DNA of 64,000 nt, taken from an uncultured beta proteobacterium. Its GTDB lineage: Bacteria; Pseudomonadota; Gammaproteobacteria; Burkholderiales; Burkholderiaceae_C. A program made the position numbers and the translations under genes. Positions within the stretch are counted from its first letter, which is position 1. Each line of letters starts with the position of its first letter. This document shows positions 44,270 through 56,052 of this stretch, in pieces. Where the stretch lies: contig CAIJRK010000024.1 in the NCBI GenBank assembly GCA_903823025.1, positions 1-64,000 on the forward strand, read 5' to 3'. The notes beneath the pieces were generated by a model. That model searched no databases, had not been told where the DNA came from, and worked only from the letters and a program-made list of their open reading frames with translations.

Positions 44270-47200
44270 ATGAACGCACTCATTCAGCCCAACTCTCTTG
44301 TGTCCGCCTCTGCGCATGTGCCGCCTGCGCACGAACGTATTCGCGAAATTCCTTATAACTACACCTCGTTTTCTGATCGCGAGATTGTCATTCGCGTGCT
44401 CGGCGCGCCCGCCTGGGACTTGCTTGACCGCTTGCGTGGCGAGCGTCGCACTGGTCGCTCGGCACGCATGATGTACGAAGTGTTGGGTGATATCTGGGTG
44501 GTGCAGCGCAATCCCTATTTGCAGGACGATTTGCTGGATAACCCCAAACGGCGCGTGTTGCTGGTCGAGGCATTGCAGCATCGGCTGGGCGAGGTGCAAA
44601 AACGCCGCACGCCTGAGACCGACCCGGAGCGTGATGCGCTGGTGGGCCAACTGCTCAAACTGGCGGGCGACGCCGTGCTGGCTTTTGATGCTGCTTTTAT
44701 CGAGGCTGCCGCCCTACGCCGCAAGACACAGCGCGTGCTTATCAAGTTAACGGGCAAACACAACATCAAGTTTGACGGCCTCTCACGCGTGAGCCACGTC
44801 ACGGATGCAACCGACTGGCGCGTGGAATATCCATTTGTGGTGCTGACGCCTGACACCGAAGAAGAAATGGCCGGTTTGGTCAAAGGTTGTATCGACATTG
44901 GTTTAACCATCATTCCACGGGGCGGCGGCACGGGTTACACCGGCGGCGCCATTCCCCTGACCTGGAAAAGCGTGGTCATCAACACTGAAAAGCTGGAGGC
45001 AATGACAGAGGTCGAGATGGTGACGCTGCCGGGCCTGTCAGCGCCCGTGGCGACCGTCTGGACGGAAGCCGGGGTGGTGACGCAACGCGTCGCCGATGCG
45101 GCAGAGCGCGGGGGATTCGTCTTTGCCGTTGACCCAACCTCGGCAGAGGCGTCTTGCATTGGCGGCAACATCGCCATGAATGCGGGTGGCAAAAAAGCCG
45201 TGTTATGGGGCACTGCACTGGACAACCTGGCCAGCTGGCGCATGGTGACACCGCAGGCCGAGTGGCTGCAGGTGACGCGACTCAATCACAACATGGGCAA
45301 GATCCATGACGCTGAAGTTGCCAATTTTGAGCTGAAATATTTCAAAGCTGACGGCAAAACCCATTTGCGCACCGAACTGCTCGACATTCCGGGCCGCTCT
45401 TTCCGCAAGGAAGGCTTGGGCAAGGACGTGACCGACAAGTTCTTGAGTGGCCTGCCGGGCATTCAAAAAGAGGGCTGCGACGGCTTGATCACCAGCGCGC
45501 GCTGGGTGGTGCACCGGATGCCTGTTCACACACGCACCGTGTGTCTGGAGTTTTTTGGCAACGCCAAGGATGCCGTGCCCAGCATTGTGGAAATCGTTGA
45601 TTTCATGTTCGCCGAGCAAAAACGCTCGGGCGTCTTGCTGGCTGGACTGGAGCACTTGGATGACCGCTACTTGAAGGCTGTGGGTTATGCCACCAAGTCC
45701 AAACGCGGCGGTCTGCCCAAGATGGCGCTGTTCGGTGACATCGTCGGTGATGATGCCGATGCCGTGGCGCGCGCCACCTCTGAAGTGGTGCGCATTGCCA
45801 ACTCGCGCAGTGGTGAGGGCTTTATTGCCATCAGTCCGGAGGCGCGCAAGAAGTTTTGGCAGGACCGCAAACGCACTGCCGCCATTTCGCGCCACACCAA
45901 CGCCTTCAAGATTAACGAAGACGTGGTGATTCCGCTGCCGCGCATGGCCGAATACACCGACGGTATTGAACGCATCAATATCGAGTTGAGCCTGAGTAAC
46001 AAGATCCAGTTGTGCCACGAGCTAGAGATATTTTTCAGCCCGGACAACTTGCCTCATTTGCATGAGATCAGCAAAAAGGTTGACATCGATGAAACCCCTT
46101 CGGTGGAGCTGATGCAAGACCGTGTGTCGCAGGCGCTGCTGCTGGTGCGCGAGGTGCGCACGCAATGGCAAGGCTGGCTGCAAGATGTGGACACCTTGTT
46201 CCCGCAATTGCAAGACCACTCACTGCGGGCCAGCTGGAAGGCGCAAATCCGCGTCCCGCTGAAGGCGATCTTCACCGGGCGGGCGTTTGAGGCGATGCTG
46301 GCCGAATGCCAGGCTATTCAGGCGCGCGTGCTCAAAGGCCGCGTTTGGGCGGCACTGCACATGCACGCCGGTGATGGCAATGTGCACACCAACATCCCCG
46401 TCAACAGCGACGACTACGACATGCTACAAGCCGCCCACGGTGCGGTCAAACGCATCATGGCGCTGGCACGCTCGCTCGATGGCGTGATCTCGGGTGAGCA
46501 CGGGATTGGTATTACCAAACTGGAGTTTTTAACAGACGAAGAATTGCGTCCGTTTACCGAATACAAAGCTAAAGTGGATCCGGAGGGGCGCTTCAACAAA
46601 GGCAAGTTGCTGCGTCATTGGCAAGCCCCGCCGGGCGTTAGCGAACCCCTGGCCCAGTCAGGGCGCGGACTGCAAGCGGCTGATTTGACCAACGCCTACA
46701 CCCCCAGCTTTGGGCTGATGGGACATGAGTCGCTGATCATGCAGCAAAGCGATATTGGCGCCATTGCCGATAGCGTGAAAGATTGCCTGCGTTGCGGCAA
46801 GTGCAAACCGGTCTGCTCTACCCATGTGCCGCGCGCCAATTTGTTGTACAGCCCGCGTGACAAGATTTTGGCAACCTCGCTCTTGGTGGAAGCCTTCTTG
46901 TACGAAGAGCAAACGCGCCGGGGCGTCAGCATCAAGCACTGGCAAGAGTTTGAAGATGTGGCCGACCATTGCACGGTGTGCCACAAATGTTTGTCACCCT
47001 GCCCGGTCAACATTGACTTTGGCGATGTGACCATGAACATGCGCAATCTCTTGCGCAAGATGGGTAAAAAGACGTTCCGTCCGGCAGGCGCCGCCGCTAT
47101 GTTCATGCTCAACGCGACCAACCCGGACACCATCAAACTGGCCCGCACGGCCATGGTGGACGTGGCGATCAGGGCGCAGCGCATTGCCACCGATGTGTTG

Positions 47201-48196
47201 AAAGTCTTTGGCCGCAAACAGACCCAGGCGCCACCCGCCACGGTCGGCGCCGCGCCGATTAAAGAGCAGATCATTCACTTCATCAACAAGAAATTACCCG
47301 GTGGTTTGCCCAAAAAGACGGCGCGGGCTTTGCTTGATATTGAAGACAAAGACTACGTGCCGATCATTCGTGACCCGCAGGCCACCACGGCTGAAACCGA
47401 GGCGGTGTTTTATTTTCCGGGTTGCGGCTCGGAGCGTCTGTTCAGCCAAGTGGGACTGGCCACGCAAGCGATGTTGTGGCACGCCGGGGTGCAAACCGTG
47501 TTGCCACCGGGCTATTTGTGCTGCGGTTATCCGCAACGCGGCTCGGGTGAGTTTGACAAGGCCGACAAGATCATCACCGACAACCGGGTGCTGTTTCACC
47601 GCGTTGCCAACACCTTGAACTACCTCGACATCAAAACTGTGGTGGTGAGTTGTGGCACTTGCTACGACCAGCTGCAGGCTTACGAGTTTGACAAGATATT
47701 TCCCGGCAGTCGCATCATTGATATTCATGAATATCTGCTGGAGAAGGGCATCACGCTGAACAACGCGGGTTCTTTCTTGTTCCACGACCCTTGCCACAGC
47801 CCGATGAAGCTGCAGGAGCCGATCAAAACCGTCAAAGCTTTGCTGGGCGACAACGTGATTCAGTCTGACCGCTGCTGCGGTGAGGCGGGCACACTGGCAT
47901 TGAACCGGCCCGATGTGGCCACGCAAATTCGATTCCGCAAGGAAGAAGAAATTCGCAAGGGCGAGTCACAGTTGCGCGATAAAGGCTTGCTCGGGGCCAA
48001 AGAAAATGTCAAGATTTTGACCTCATGCCCAGCTTGTTTGCAAGGTTTGAGCCGCTTTGGTGATGATCTGCAAAATGGTTTGCTGGAGGCCGACTACATC
48101 GTCGTCGAGATGGCGAATCAGATTCTGGGTGACCAATGGATGCCCGATTACGTCAAGCGGGCCAACAACGGCGGCATTGAACGCGTGCTGGTTTAA
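44270..48196 (+). CDS. FAD and Fe-S 2-hydroxyacid dehydrogenase-type oxidoreductase (DUF3683 fusion)
   Basis: This 1308-residue single chain joins parts that are separate in many bacteria. Residues about 1-140 are a DUF3683 domain. A GlcD-like FAD domain follows, with [11 protein letters not shown] at 216-226, [10 protein letters not shown], and [11 protein letters not shown] and SGEHGIG at its end. A GlcF-like ferredoxin part has [11 protein letters not shown] at about 839 and [13 protein letters not shown] at about 902, each for one [4Fe-4S] cluster. Two CCG domains ([10 protein letters not shown]...CCGYPQRG, and HDPCHSP...CCGEAG) follow. Such proteins oxidise D-lactate, glycolate or D-2-hydroxyglutarate and pass electrons to quinone, which suits the ubiquinone genes downstream. 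The exact substrate is unknown. Confidence 0.88.
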   Translation: MNALIQPNSLVSASAHVPPAHERIREIPYNYTSFSDREIVIRVLGAPAWDLLDRLRGERRTGRSARMMYEVLGDIWVVQRNPYLQDDLLDNPKRRVLLVEALQHRLGEVQKRRTPETDPERDALVGQLLKLAGDAVLAFDAAFIEAAALRRKTQRVLIKLTGKHNIKFDGLSRVSHVTDATDWRVEYPFVVLTPDTEEEMAGLVKGCIDIGLTIIPRGGGTGYTGGAIPLTWKSVVINTEKLEAMTEVEMVTLPGLSAPVATVWTEAGVVTQRVADAAERGGFVFAVDPTSAEASCIGGNIAMNAGGKKAVLWGTALDNLASWRMVTPQAEWLQVTRLNHNMGKIHDAEVANFELKYFKADGKTHLRTELLDIPGRSFRKEGLGKDVTDKFLSGLPGIQKEGCDGLITSARWVVHRMPVHTRTVCLEFFGNAKDAVPSIVEIVDFMFAEQKRSGVLLAGLEHLDDRYLKAVGYATKSKRGGLPKMALFGDIVGDDADAVARATSEVVRIANSRSGEGFIAISPEARKKFWQDRKRTAAISRHTNAFKINEDVVIPLPRMAEYTDGIERINIELSLSNKIQLCHELEIFFSPDNLPHLHEISKKVDIDETPSVELMQDRVSQALLLVREVRTQWQGWLQDVDTLFPQLQDHSLRASWKAQIRVPLKAIFTGRAFEAMLAECQAIQARVLKGRVWAALHMHAGDGNVHTNIPVNSDDYDMLQAAHGAVKRIMALARSLDGVISGEHGIGITKLEFLTDEELRPFTEYKAKVDPEGRFNKGKLLRHWQAPPGVSEPLAQSGRGLQAADLTNAYTPSFGLMGHESLIMQQSDIGAIADSVKDCLRCGKCKPVCSTHVPRANLLYSPRDKILATSLLVEAFLYEEQTRRGVSIKHWQEFEDVADHCTVCHKCLSPCPVNIDFGDVTMNMRNLLRKMGKKTFRPAGAAAMFMLNATNPDTIKLARTAMVDVAIRAQRIATDVLKVFGRKQTQAPPATVGAAPIKEQIIHFINKKLPGGLPKKTARALLDIEDKDYVPIIRDPQATTAETEAVFYFPGCGSERLFSQVGLATQAMLWHAGVQTVLPPGYLCCGYPQRGSGEFDKADKIITDNRVLFHRVANTLNYLDIKTVVVSCGTCYDQLQAYEFDKIFPGSRIIDIHEYLLEKGITLNNAGSFLFHDPCHSPMKLQEPIKTVKALLGDNVIQSDRCCGEAGTLALNRPDVATQIRFRKEEEIRKGESQLRDKGLLGAKENVKILTSCPACLQGLSRFGDDLQNGLLEADYIVVEMANQILGDQWMPDYVKRANNGGIERVLV

Positions 48197-48200
48197 AAAA

Positions 48201-48641
48201 ATGACCGTGTTAACTTGTCCGCTGTGTGTAGCCTCTGGCACTGTCGTGTTTCAGGGTGAAAAGTTCCGGGCAATTCGGGCCGATGAGCCGGGCTTTCCCG
48301 CCTTTTACAGGGTCATCTGGACCGCGCATGTGGTCGAGTTCTCCGACTTGGGTCTAGCGGACAGACACCGGTGCATGGCGGCGGTGAATGCGGTGGAATG
48401 CGCGTTGCGCGCAGTGTTGCAGCCCACCAAGATCAATCTGGCGGCTTTGGGCAATGTGGTGCCGCATCTGCATTGGCATGTGATTGCCCGGTTTGAGTGG
48501 GATAGTCATTTTCCGGCACCGGTGTGGGCCACCGCGCAAAGGCCAGTCGATGGGGCGGCGGTGACCCTGCTTCAAGCGAAGCTGGGCGAGGTGGATTTGA
48601 CGATTCAGCGTGCATTAGCCGCGCTGTGTCAGGCGGATTAA
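48201..48641 (+). CDS. HIT-family protein
   Basis: The 146-residue protein begins with a CPLC pair and has the histidine triad HLHWHVIARF in place of the HxHxH catalytic loop, in VVPHLHWHVIARF. HIT proteins hydrolyse or transfer nucleotide phosphate esters. The substrate is unknown. It starts four bases after the previous stop and has a weak ribosome binding site, so translation is probably coupled. Confidence 0.85.
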   Translation: MTVLTCPLCVASGTVVFQGEKFRAIRADEPGFPAFYRVIWTAHVVEFSDLGLADRHRCMAAVNAVECALRAVLQPTKINLAALGNVVPHLHWHVIARFEWDSHFPAPVWATAQRPVDGAAVTLLQAKLGEVDLTIQRALAALCQAD

Positions 48642-48665
48642 ATAATTTTTGAATAGGCGGTCAAT

Positions 48666-49079
48666 ATGGCAGGTTTGCAATCAGGGGCACCAACACCAGA
48701 GGCCATAACGGTGCACAGCCAGTCCAAAGTGTTGGAGGTGAGTTTTTCAGACGGCACCGAGTTTCGGATTCCGTTCGAGCTGATGCGTGTCTATTCGCCA
48801 TCGGCTGAAGTGCAGGGTCACGGGCCGGGTCAGGAAGTGCTGCAAACAGGTAAGCGCGAGGTCGGTTTGACTGAGCTGGAGCCGGTGGGCAATTACGCGG
48901 TGCAACCGTCGTTTTCCGACGGCCACAACTCCGGCATTTTTTCGTGGGACTATCTTTACTTTTTGGGGTCGCAGCAAGATAAATTGTGGGCCGATTACAC
49001 CGCCCGTTTGGCTCTGGCCGGCGTCGAGCGCGACGCGCCCATGCCCGAAAAATCCGGCAAAAGCTGCGCCAGTCATTGA
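48666..49079 (+). CDS. DUF971 (gamma-butyrobetaine hydroxylase-like N-terminal domain) protein
   Basis: The 137-residue protein has VHSQSKVLEVSFSDGTEFRIPFELMRVYSPSAEV-type spacing, GNYAVQPSFSDGHNSGIFSWDYL and a cysteine near the end (KSCASH). This is the stand-alone DUF971 fold, found beside ubiE in many betaproteobacteria. It has been linked to Fe-S cluster handling in other bacteria, but the role here is not known. Confidence 0.88.
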   Translation: MAGLQSGAPTPEAITVHSQSKVLEVSFSDGTEFRIPFELMRVYSPSAEVQGHGPGQEVLQTGKREVGLTELEPVGNYAVQPSFSDGHNSGIFSWDYLYFLGSQQDKLWADYTARLALAGVERDAPMPEKSGKSCASH

Positions 49080-49093
49080 ATTAAGATTGCCCC

Positions 49094-49825
49094 ATGACAA
49101 CAACACATTTTGGCTATCAATCGGTTGACGAGACCGAAAAAGCAAAGCACGTCCGCGACGTGTTCGACTCTGTCGCACCCAAATACGACCTGATGAACGA
49201 CCTGATGTCGATGGGGTTGCACCGGGCCTGGAAAACCTTCACGGTGCTCAATGCCAACCTTCACGAAGGCGATCAGGTGCTCGATATTGCCGGGGGCACA
49301 GGGGATCTGGCATTGGCGTTTTCCAGAAAAGTGGGCAAAACCGGTTGCGTCGTGCACACTGACATCAACGAAGCCATGTTACGGACCGGACGTGACCGTT
49401 TGCTCGACGCCGGGGTTGCCTTGCCCACGCTGGTGTGTGATGCCGAAAAGCTGCCTTTTCCGAGTCAGCATTTTGACGTAGTGAGTGTCGCTTTTGGCTT
49501 GCGCAACATGACACACAAAGACGTGGCGCTGACCGAGATGAGTCGGGTGCTCAAGCCGGGAGGCAAGTTGCTGGTGCTGGAGTTTTCCAAAGTGGCGCCA
49601 CCACTGGAAAAAATTTACGACTGGTATTCCTTCAAAGTGTTGCCCAAGTTGGGGCAATTGGTAGCCGGTGATGACGCCAGCTACCGCTACTTGGCCGAGT
49701 CCATACGGATGCATCCGGGGCAGGAAGCGCTCAAAGACCTGATGAAAAATAATGGCTTTGGTCATGTGGACTATCACAACCTCACAGGCGGGCTGGTAGC
49801 CTTGCATGTTGGAATCAAATGTTGA
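49094..49825 (+). CDS. ubiE: Ubiquinone/menaquinone C-methyltransferase
   Basis: UbiE methylates the benzoquinol ring during ubiquinone synthesis. The 243-residue AdoMet enzyme has [25 protein letters not shown] near the start, motif I in [26 protein letters not shown] and [15 protein letters not shown], all family signatures. It heads the ubi genes of this block, with ubiJ and ubiB about 1.1 kb downstream. Confidence 0.96.
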   Translation: MTTTHFGYQSVDETEKAKHVRDVFDSVAPKYDLMNDLMSMGLHRAWKTFTVLNANLHEGDQVLDIAGGTGDLALAFSRKVGKTGCVVHTDINEAMLRTGRDRLLDAGVALPTLVCDAEKLPFPSQHFDVVSVAFGLRNMTHKDVALTEMSRVLKPGGKLLVLEFSKVAPPLEKIYDWYSFKVLPKLGQLVAGDDASYRYLAESIRMHPGQEALKDLMKNNGFGHVDYHNLTGGLVALHVGIKC

Positions 49826-49879
49826 GGTTTATGTGTTTTTTACAAAATCTCGCTTAACAAAAAACCTTTTGGAGACATT

Positions 49880-50860
49880 ATGAAATTTTGGTCGTTGCTA
49901 CTTGCTGTATTTATGGCACTGGCGGGCTTCAATGCCGAAGCGCAGAAGCGTTTTGGCGGGGGGAAATCTTTTGGCAAGCAGTCCAATAATGTGACGCAGC
50001 GCCAAGCGCCGCCGCCACAACAAGGCGCTACAGGCGCGGCTGCTGGCGCAACAGGGGCTGCCGCAGCGGCTACCAAACGCCCTTGGGGTGCCATGTTGGG
50101 TGGCTTGGCAGCGGGGCTGGGTTTGGCCTGGTTGGCAAGTTCTTTGGGCATTGGCGGGGCCATTGGTCAAATTTTGATGTTTGCTCTGCTGGCAATGGCT
50201 GTCATGGCGGCGGTGGCCTGGTTTATACGTTCACGCAAAGCGAAGTCACAAAATGCGGGCCACTCACCCTTTGCCTTTCAAGGCGCTTCGCCGGGCAGCA
50301 CGGCCCAGGCACCCGCCACTTACCGGCCTGAGAATGTTGGCAACGACGCTTCAGCCCGTCCTTGGGAGCGCAACACCACATCTTTTGAGACACTCAAACC
50401 AGCCCCTGATGCCTCCGGGTCAATGATTGGTTCGGGTTTATCGGGCTTGTCGGGTTCGCAAAGCTGGGGAATTCCTGCCGGGTTTGATACCGAAGGCTTT
50501 CTGAAATCAGCCAAGGCCAACTTTGTGTCGCTACAAGCGGCTTGGGACAAGTCCGACATCAACGCCTTGCGCGCCATGATGACGGACGCCATGCTGACCG
50601 AGATTCAGGCGCAGCTGGCTGAGCGCGAAGTCAACACGACAGGCGGTCCGATCAACCTGACGGATGTCGTCATGATTGAGGCTCATTTGCTGGGAATTGA
50701 AGACTTGGGCGACGACTACATGGTCAGCGTCGAGTTTTCCGGCATGATCCGTGAAGACCCGTCAGCCGGTCCAAGTCCATTCCGCGAAGTCTGGAACATG
50801 ACCAAGCCCAAGCAAGGCAGCGGTGGCTGGCTGGTCGCTGGCGTTCAGGCGTTGCAATAG
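49880..50860 (+). CDS. Tim44-like domain protein, membrane-anchored
   Basis: The 326-residue protein has a signal or anchor helix (KFWSLLLAVFMALAGFNAEA), a Gln/Ala/Gly-rich linker and two closely spaced hydrophobic segments (about 73-120). The C-terminal Tim44-like domain (about 205-326) has FLKSAKANFVSLQAAWDKSDINALRAMMTDAM. Its position between ubiE and ubiJ is conserved in betaproteobacteria. It may help hold the soluble ubiquinone enzymes at the membrane, but that is inferred only from position. Confidence 0.85.
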   Translation: MKFWSLLLAVFMALAGFNAEAQKRFGGGKSFGKQSNNVTQRQAPPPQQGATGAAAGATGAAAAATKRPWGAMLGGLAAGLGLAWLASSLGIGGAIGQILMFALLAMAVMAAVAWFIRSRKAKSQNAGHSPFAFQGASPGSTAQAPATYRPENVGNDASARPWERNTTSFETLKPAPDASGSMIGSGLSGLSGSQSWGIPAGFDTEGFLKSAKANFVSLQAAWDKSDINALRAMMTDAMLTEIQAQLAEREVNTTGGPINLTDVVMIEAHLLGIEDLGDDYMVSVEFSGMIREDPSAGPSPFREVWNMTKPKQGSGGWLVAGVQALQ

Positions 50861-50928
50861 TCAAGGGTTTGCGGGTCAAGCCCCCGATGACAAGCTGAAC
50901 CGCTTGTATTCAGTGAATAATGGGGACT

Positions 50929-51480
50929 ATGGCAACACAGTCCCCTTTTTCATTTCTTGAAGGTTTTCTTCAGAACCTTCCTCTCCCCAATTTACAGCCT
51001 CCGGCTTGGGCCGTTGACGAGACGCAACGTCGCATCATCTTGCTGCTAAACCATATTTTGAGCCAGGAAAAAGAGGCGACCAGCCGCTTGGCCAGGCAAA
51101 AAAACCGTGTAGTTTTGATACAGTGGCGCACTTTTTCCTTAAAGCTGACCGCCACCCCGGCCGGTCTGTTGGATATTGCGCCAGCCCAGGCCACAGCCGA
51201 TCTGGTGTTGACCATGACGGATGAGTCGCCTCTCTCCTTTATTCAAGGTGCGCTACGCGGTGACAAACCTGCCGTGCGCATTGAAGGCGACGTGCAACTG
51301 GCCGCTGAGGTGAGCTGGCTGGTGGACCATGTACGTTGGGATATTGAAGAAGATGTGGCGCGCGTGATGGGCGATGCGCCCGCACACGCTTTGGGCGACG
51401 CCGTTCGGGCAATGGTGTCGGCACTGCGTCAATTTTTAGGGAAAAGCAAAACAACAGGCGTGGACAAGGCTCCCACATGA
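50929..51480 (+). CDS. ubiJ: Ubiquinone biosynthesis accessory factor UbiJ
   Basis: UbiJ has an SCP2 lipid-binding domain and, with UbiK, supports the late steps of ubiquinone synthesis in the Ubi complex. The 183-residue protein shows the SCP2 pattern ([52 protein letters not shown] spacing) and a C-terminal coiled helix. GGGG just before the ATG at 50929 fits a ribosome binding site, and an ATG at 50920 is also possible. The stop overlaps the ubiB start (ATGA). Confidence 0.87.
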   Translation: MATQSPFSFLEGFLQNLPLPNLQPPAWAVDETQRRIILLLNHILSQEKEATSRLARQKNRVVLIQWRTFSLKLTATPAGLLDIAPAQATADLVLTMTDESPLSFIQGALRGDKPAVRIEGDVQLAAEVSWLVDHVRWDIEEDVARVMGDAPAHALGDAVRAMVSALRQFLGKSKTTGVDKAPT

Positions 51481-53042
51481 AACGCTTGTTTCGTGGCATC
51501 TTTATTGTCTGGATCATGTTGCGTTACGGTCTGGACGAGCTGTTTTTATCCAGTTTTCAGAAGCCTTGGCTGCACGCCATCGCGCGTATCGTGTCGGTGG
51601 GTCGCAATCTGAAAGCACCTCGGGGTCAGCGCATTCGGGAGGCGTTGGAGCGGTTGGGTCCTATTTTTGTCAAGTTTGGGCAAGTCCTGTCCACGCGGCG
51701 CGACTTGATGCCGGTCGATATTGCCGATGAACTGGCGCGTCTGCAAGACCGGGTGCCCCCGTTTAGCAGTGAGATCGCCATCGCGACAATTGAGACGGCC
51801 TTCAGCAAAAAAGTGGATGATATTTTTGTCTCGTTTGAGCGAGACCCGGTCGCCAGCGCTTCCATTGCACAGGTGCATTTTGCGGTACTCAAAGACCGCA
51901 CCGGTCAACTACGGGAAGTCGCGGTCAAGGTGCTGCGGCCCGGCATGGCCTCGGTGATTGAAAAAGATTTGAGCTTGCTGCGCATGATGGCGGGCTGGAT
52001 TGAGCGCCTTTCAACAGATGGCAAGCGTCTCAAGCCGCGTGAAGTGGTGGCCGAGTTCGATAAATACCTGCATGACGAGCTGGACTTGGTGCGCGAGGCC
52101 TCCAGCGCGGCACAGTTACGCCGCAACATGGCCGGGCTGGATTTGGTTCTGATTCCCGAGATGTTTTGGGACTATTGCATGACGGATGTCATTGTGATGG
52201 AGCGCATGTACGGCATCCCGATCAACCAGGTGGAGCGTCTGCGCGCGGCGGGTGTCGATATTCCGAAACTGGCCCGGGATGGGGTCACTATTTTCTTCAC
52301 ACAGGTGTTTCGTGACGGTTTTTTTCACGCCGATATGCACCCCGGCAATATTCAGGTCAGCGTCGCCCCCGCCACTTTTGGCCGCTACATCTCGCTTGAC
52401 TTCGGGATTGTGGGGACGCTGACCGAGTCGGATAAAGAGTATTTGTCCCAGAATTTCACAGCCTTTTTCCGGCGCGATTACAAACGCGTGGCCGAGCTGC
52501 ATATTGAATCCGGCTGGGTGCCTGCGGCCACTCGGGTGGATGAACTGGAGTCTGCCATCCGCTCGGTGTGCGAGCCTTACTTTGACCGACCCTTGAAAGA
52601 AATTTCGTTGGGCTTGGTGCTGATGCGGCTGTTTCAGACATCCCGGCGCTTTTCGGTCGAAATTCAGCCGCAGCTGGTTCTGCTGCAAAAGACACTGCTC
52701 AACATTGAAGGTTTGGGGCGTCAACTCGACCCTGAGTTAGACCTGTGGAAGACCGCTAAGCCCTTTCTTGAAAAGTGGATGGTCGATCAACTGGGACCTA
52801 AAAAAATATGGACTCAACTGCGCAACGAAGCGCCTCGTTACGCCAAGTTGTTGCCCGAGTTGCCAAGGCTGTTGGTTGAGTTTCTTCAAAACAGCAAGTC
52901 AGGCCCCAACCGGGCACTTGAGGAGCTTTTGATTGAACAAAAACGAACAAACCGCTTGCTGCAAATGATCATTAGTTGTGGCATCGGCTTTGTGTTGGGT
53001 CTGGTTGTCATGCAGGTGATTGTTCGTGTTCAGATTTTTTGA
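51477..53042 (+). CDS. ubiB: Ubiquinone biosynthesis ATPase/kinase-like protein UbiB
   Basis: UbiB is an atypical protein-kinase-like ATPase needed for ubiquinone synthesis, probably for extracting membrane-bound intermediates. The 521-residue protein has KxGQ as [14 protein letters not shown], the alanine-rich loop [11 protein letters not shown], catalytic-loop HADMHPGNI and DFGIVG. Two C-terminal membrane helices (about 495-520) follow. It overlaps ubiJ by four bases. Confidence 0.95.
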   Translation: MKRLFRGIFIVWIMLRYGLDELFLSSFQKPWLHAIARIVSVGRNLKAPRGQRIREALERLGPIFVKFGQVLSTRRDLMPVDIADELARLQDRVPPFSSEIAIATIETAFSKKVDDIFVSFERDPVASASIAQVHFAVLKDRTGQLREVAVKVLRPGMASVIEKDLSLLRMMAGWIERLSTDGKRLKPREVVAEFDKYLHDELDLVREASSAAQLRRNMAGLDLVLIPEMFWDYCMTDVIVMERMYGIPINQVERLRAAGVDIPKLARDGVTIFFTQVFRDGFFHADMHPGNIQVSVAPATFGRYISLDFGIVGTLTESDKEYLSQNFTAFFRRDYKRVAELHIESGWVPAATRVDELESAIRSVCEPYFDRPLKEISLGLVLMRLFQTSRRFSVEIQPQLVLLQKTLLNIEGLGRQLDPELDLWKTAKPFLEKWMVDQLGPKKIWTQLRNEAPRYAKLLPELPRLLVEFLQNSKSGPNRALEELLIEQKRTNRLLQMIISCGIGFVLGLVVMQVIVRVQIF

Positions 53043-53113
53043 CTTGACAGGTGCGTGAAAGACACCGCCTTATAATTTAAAGCTTTGCTACTTGAAATCC
53101 GAGTCTTATTGCC

Positions 53114-53458
53114 ATGCCAATTTACGCCTATAAATGCGAGTCCTGTGGGTTTGCCAAGGATGTGCTGCAAAAAATGTCAGACCCCGAGCTGACGGTTTGT
53201 TTGTCTTGTGGCGAACCCAGTTTTAAAAAACAGTTGACCGCTGCGGGTTTTCAGCTAAAGGGCACAGGCTGGTACGCCACGGACTTCAAAGGCGCAACCC
53301 CGGCGCCTGCGTCTGCTGATTCCGAGGCAACCCCAGCGACACCGACTACGACTGCAGCGTCTGAAACAACGCCGGTCACATCCAAAAGCGCTGACAGCGC
53401 CAAGCCGAGCGAAAGCACACCGGCAAAAACGGTTGCCGCACCTCCTGCCTCCTCCTAA
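53114..53458 (+). CDS. FmdB-family zinc-ribbon protein
   Basis: The 114-residue protein has a zinc ribbon made of CESC (about residues 8-11) and CLSC (about 29-32), followed by QLTAAGFQLKGTGWYATDFK. The second half is a disordered Ala/Thr/Ser/Pro tail. FmdB-type proteins are suspected regulators, but the role is not settled. The preceding gap has TTGACA at 53044-53049 and TATAAT at 53071-53076, which are perfect boxes but 21 bases apart. Confidence 0.85.
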   Translation: MPIYAYKCESCGFAKDVLQKMSDPELTVCLSCGEPSFKKQLTAAGFQLKGTGWYATDFKGATPAPASADSEATPATPTTTAASETTPVTSKSADSAKPSESTPAKTVAAPPASS

Positions 53459-53506
53459 CGCGTTAAACCCCTTCTTTCAACGCCCCACGTCATTGCGGAC
53501 TTTCTT

Positions 53507-54157
53507 GTGCCCATTAAAAAGTATCTTCTTACCGGCTTGCTGGTTTGGTTACCGCTAACCATTACCCTTTGGTTGCTGCTGTGGCTGGTGGGTTTGCTGG
53601 ACGCTATTTTTGGCGGCTTGCTGACGGGGCTGTCCACAGTGTCATCCCTGTCAACGCGGTCGCTTATTGAGGAATTGCGCCGTATTCCAGGTTTGGGGGT
53701 TATTCTGGTTTTTTCAGTCTTGTTGCTGACCGGTGCCCTGGTCTCCAACGTGGCCGGGCGCTGGTGGTTTGAGCAGTGGGATCGGTTGTTTACCCGGATT
53801 CCGGTGTTTAAGTCGATTTATAACAGTGTTAAAAAAGTGTCTGATACACTTTTTTCCAGCAATGGCAATGCGTTTCGCAAAGCCATGCTGGTGCAGTATC
53901 CGCGTGCAGGCGTCTGGACTATTGCGTTTCAGACCGGCACGCCGGGTGGGGAAGTTGCCAGCCATTTGGGGCCGGATTTTGTGAGCGTTTATGTGCCCAC
54001 CACCCCCAACCCGACCAGCGGATTTTTCCTGATGTTGCCGCGTACCGAGATCATCGAGTTGCACATGAGTGTCGATGAGGCGCTGACCTACGTGATTTCC
54101 ATGGGGTCAGTGGCACCTTCGGGTGTCAGGCGCGGTACTGCCATTCCTTCCAAATAA
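53507..54157 (+). CDS. DUF502 membrane protein
   Basis: The 216-residue protein has two membrane helices (about 6-38 and 60-85) and a C-terminal soluble domain with RIPVFKSIYNSVKKVSDTLF and PTSGFFLMLPRTEI. These mark DUF502, which is widespread next to aspS in betaproteobacteria. It starts with GTG, 49 bases after the FmdB-type gene, and precedes aspS. The function is unknown. Confidence 0.88.
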   Translation: MPIKKYLLTGLLVWLPLTITLWLLLWLVGLLDAIFGGLLTGLSTVSSLSTRSLIEELRRIPGLGVILVFSVLLLTGALVSNVAGRWWFEQWDRLFTRIPVFKSIYNSVKKVSDTLFSSNGNAFRKAMLVQYPRAGVWTIAFQTGTPGGEVASHLGPDFVSVYVPTTPNPTSGFFLMLPRTEIIELHMSVDEALTYVISMGSVAPSGVRRGTAIPSK

Positions 54158-54206
54158 TTTTTTGATAACCTGCGCTGCCTTTCAAGGCGGACTTTGAAAG
54201 CTATCT

Positions 54207-56021
54207 ATGGCCATGCGTTCCCATTATTGCGGTCTTGTGACCGAGGCCCTGTTGGGCGAAACAGTTACTTTGTGCGGCTGGGTAAACCGCCGCCGCGACC
54301 ACGGTGGCGTGATCTTTGTTGACATTCGTGACCGTGAAGGTTACGTGCAAATCGTGTGCGACCCGGATCGGGCCGAGATGTTCAAGGTTGCTGAAGGCCT
54401 GCGCAACGAATTCTGTATTCAAGTCAAAGGCTTGGTGCGTGCGCGCCCTGAAGGCACGGTCAATGACAACCTCAAGAGCGGCAAGATTGAGGTGTTGTGC
54501 CACGAGTTGAATGTGTTGAATCCGTCGGTGACCCCCCCCTTCCAACTCGATGACGACAACCTGAGTGAGACCACACGCCTGACGCACCGGGTGCTCGATC
54601 TGCGTCGTCCTTATATGCAAAACAACCTGATGCTGCGTTACCGCGTGTCCATGGAAGTGCGCAAGTTTCTGGATGCGAATGGCTTTATTGACATCGAAAC
54701 GCCCATGTTGGGCAAGTCCACGCCCGAAGGTGCCCGTGATTATCTGGTGCCGAGTCGCGTGCATGACGGTCACTTTTTTGCACTGCCACAAAGCCCCCAG
54801 TTGTTCAAACAACTGTTAATGGTGGCCGGTTATGACCGTTATTACCAAATCACCAAATGCTTCCGTGATGAAGATTTACGCGCTGACCGTCAGCCTGAAT
54901 TCACACAGATTGATATTGAAACCTCGTTCCTGAGCGAGCAAGAAATCCGCGATATGTTTCAGGGCATGATCACCACCGTGTTCAAGAACACGCTCAACGT
55001 TGATCTTGGCGAATTCCCGGTCATGACGTTCCAGGAAGCCGCGCACCGCTACGGCTCCGACAAGCCTGACTTGCGCGTCAAGCTGGAGTTCACGGAGTTA
55101 ACCGACGTCATGACGGACGTTGACTTCAAGGTTTTTTCGGGCGCTGCCACCATGAAGGGGGGCCGTGTGGTGGGCCTTTGCATTCCCGGCGGCGCGCGCG
55201 AAGCGGGGGGTCTGAGCCGTGGCGAAATTGATGCCTACGCCGAGTTTGTCAAAATCTATGGTGCCAAAGGCTTGGCTTATATCAAGGTTAATGACCTGAC
55301 CAAAGGGCGCGACGGCTTGCAGTCGCCGATTGTCAAAAACATCCACGACAAGGCGCTGGCTGAAGTGTTGGCCCGCACGGGTGCCAAAGATGGCGATCTG
55401 ATTTTCTTTGGCGCGGACAAAGACAAGGTGGTCAACGACGCCATCGGTGCGCTGCGTATCAAAATCGGCCACAGCGAGTTTGGCAAAAAGAATGGTTTGT
55501 TCGAGAAGTCCTGGCGCCCTCTGTGGGTGGTTGACTTCCCGATGTTCGAGTTTGATGAAGAAGCCCAACGCTACAGCGCTGTGCATCACCCTTTCACCGC
55601 ACCCAAAGAAGGCCATGAAGACTGGATGGTCACGGCCCCCGAGAAATGTATTTCTCAAGGTTATGACATGGTGTTGAACGGCTGGGAAATGGGCGGCGGT
55701 TCGGTGCGTATCCACCGTGCTGACGTACAGCAAAAAGTGTTCGATGCCTTGAAAATCACGCCCGAAGAAGCGCAGGATAAATTCGGTTTCTTGCTCGATG
55801 CCTTGCAATACGGCGCGCCGCCGCACGGTGGCCTGGCCTTTGGGCTGGACCGCATTGTCACACTCATGACCGGTGCCGAATCCATCCGTGACGTGATCGC
55901 GTTTCCCAAAACGCAACGCGCGCAATGTCTGCTCACGCAAGCGCCCAGCACGGTGGACGAAAAACAATTGCGTGAATTGCATATTCGCCTGCGTCCGACC
56001 GAGCTGACCAAAGCGGTTTAA
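54207..56021 (+). CDS. aspS: Aspartyl-tRNA synthetase, bacterial type
   Basis: The 604-residue class IIb synthetase has the N-terminal anticodon OB-fold ([26 protein letters not shown]), motif 2 ([24 protein letters not shown]) and the bacterial GAD insertion (about 290-410). Motif 3 ([28 protein letters not shown]) is near the end. Whether it also charges tRNA-Asn cannot be decided here. Two in-frame ATGs at 54207 and 54213 are possible starts. It ends in a clear terminator. Confidence 0.95.
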   Translation: MAMRSHYCGLVTEALLGETVTLCGWVNRRRDHGGVIFVDIRDREGYVQIVCDPDRAEMFKVAEGLRNEFCIQVKGLVRARPEGTVNDNLKSGKIEVLCHELNVLNPSVTPPFQLDDDNLSETTRLTHRVLDLRRPYMQNNLMLRYRVSMEVRKFLDANGFIDIETPMLGKSTPEGARDYLVPSRVHDGHFFALPQSPQLFKQLLMVAGYDRYYQITKCFRDEDLRADRQPEFTQIDIETSFLSEQEIRDMFQGMITTVFKNTLNVDLGEFPVMTFQEAAHRYGSDKPDLRVKLEFTELTDVMTDVDFKVFSGAATMKGGRVVGLCIPGGAREAGGLSRGEIDAYAEFVKIYGAKGLAYIKVNDLTKGRDGLQSPIVKNIHDKALAEVLARTGAKDGDLIFFGADKDKVVNDAIGALRIKIGHSEFGKKNGLFEKSWRPLWVVDFPMFEFDEEAQRYSAVHHPFTAPKEGHEDWMVTAPEKCISQGYDMVLNGWEMGGGSVRIHRADVQQKVFDALKITPEEAQDKFGFLLDALQYGAPPHGGLAFGLDRIVTLMTGAESIRDVIAFPKTQRAQCLLTQAPSTVDEKQLRELHIRLRPTELTKAV

Positions 56022-56052
56022 CCAAGGCCTGACCAAGGCTTCAGGCAGAATA

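Noticed and set aside
53044-53076. A strong sigma-70 promoter for the FmdB-type gene
   Set aside because: Both hexamers are perfect, but the 21-base spacing is too long. It is mentioned only within the gene entry.
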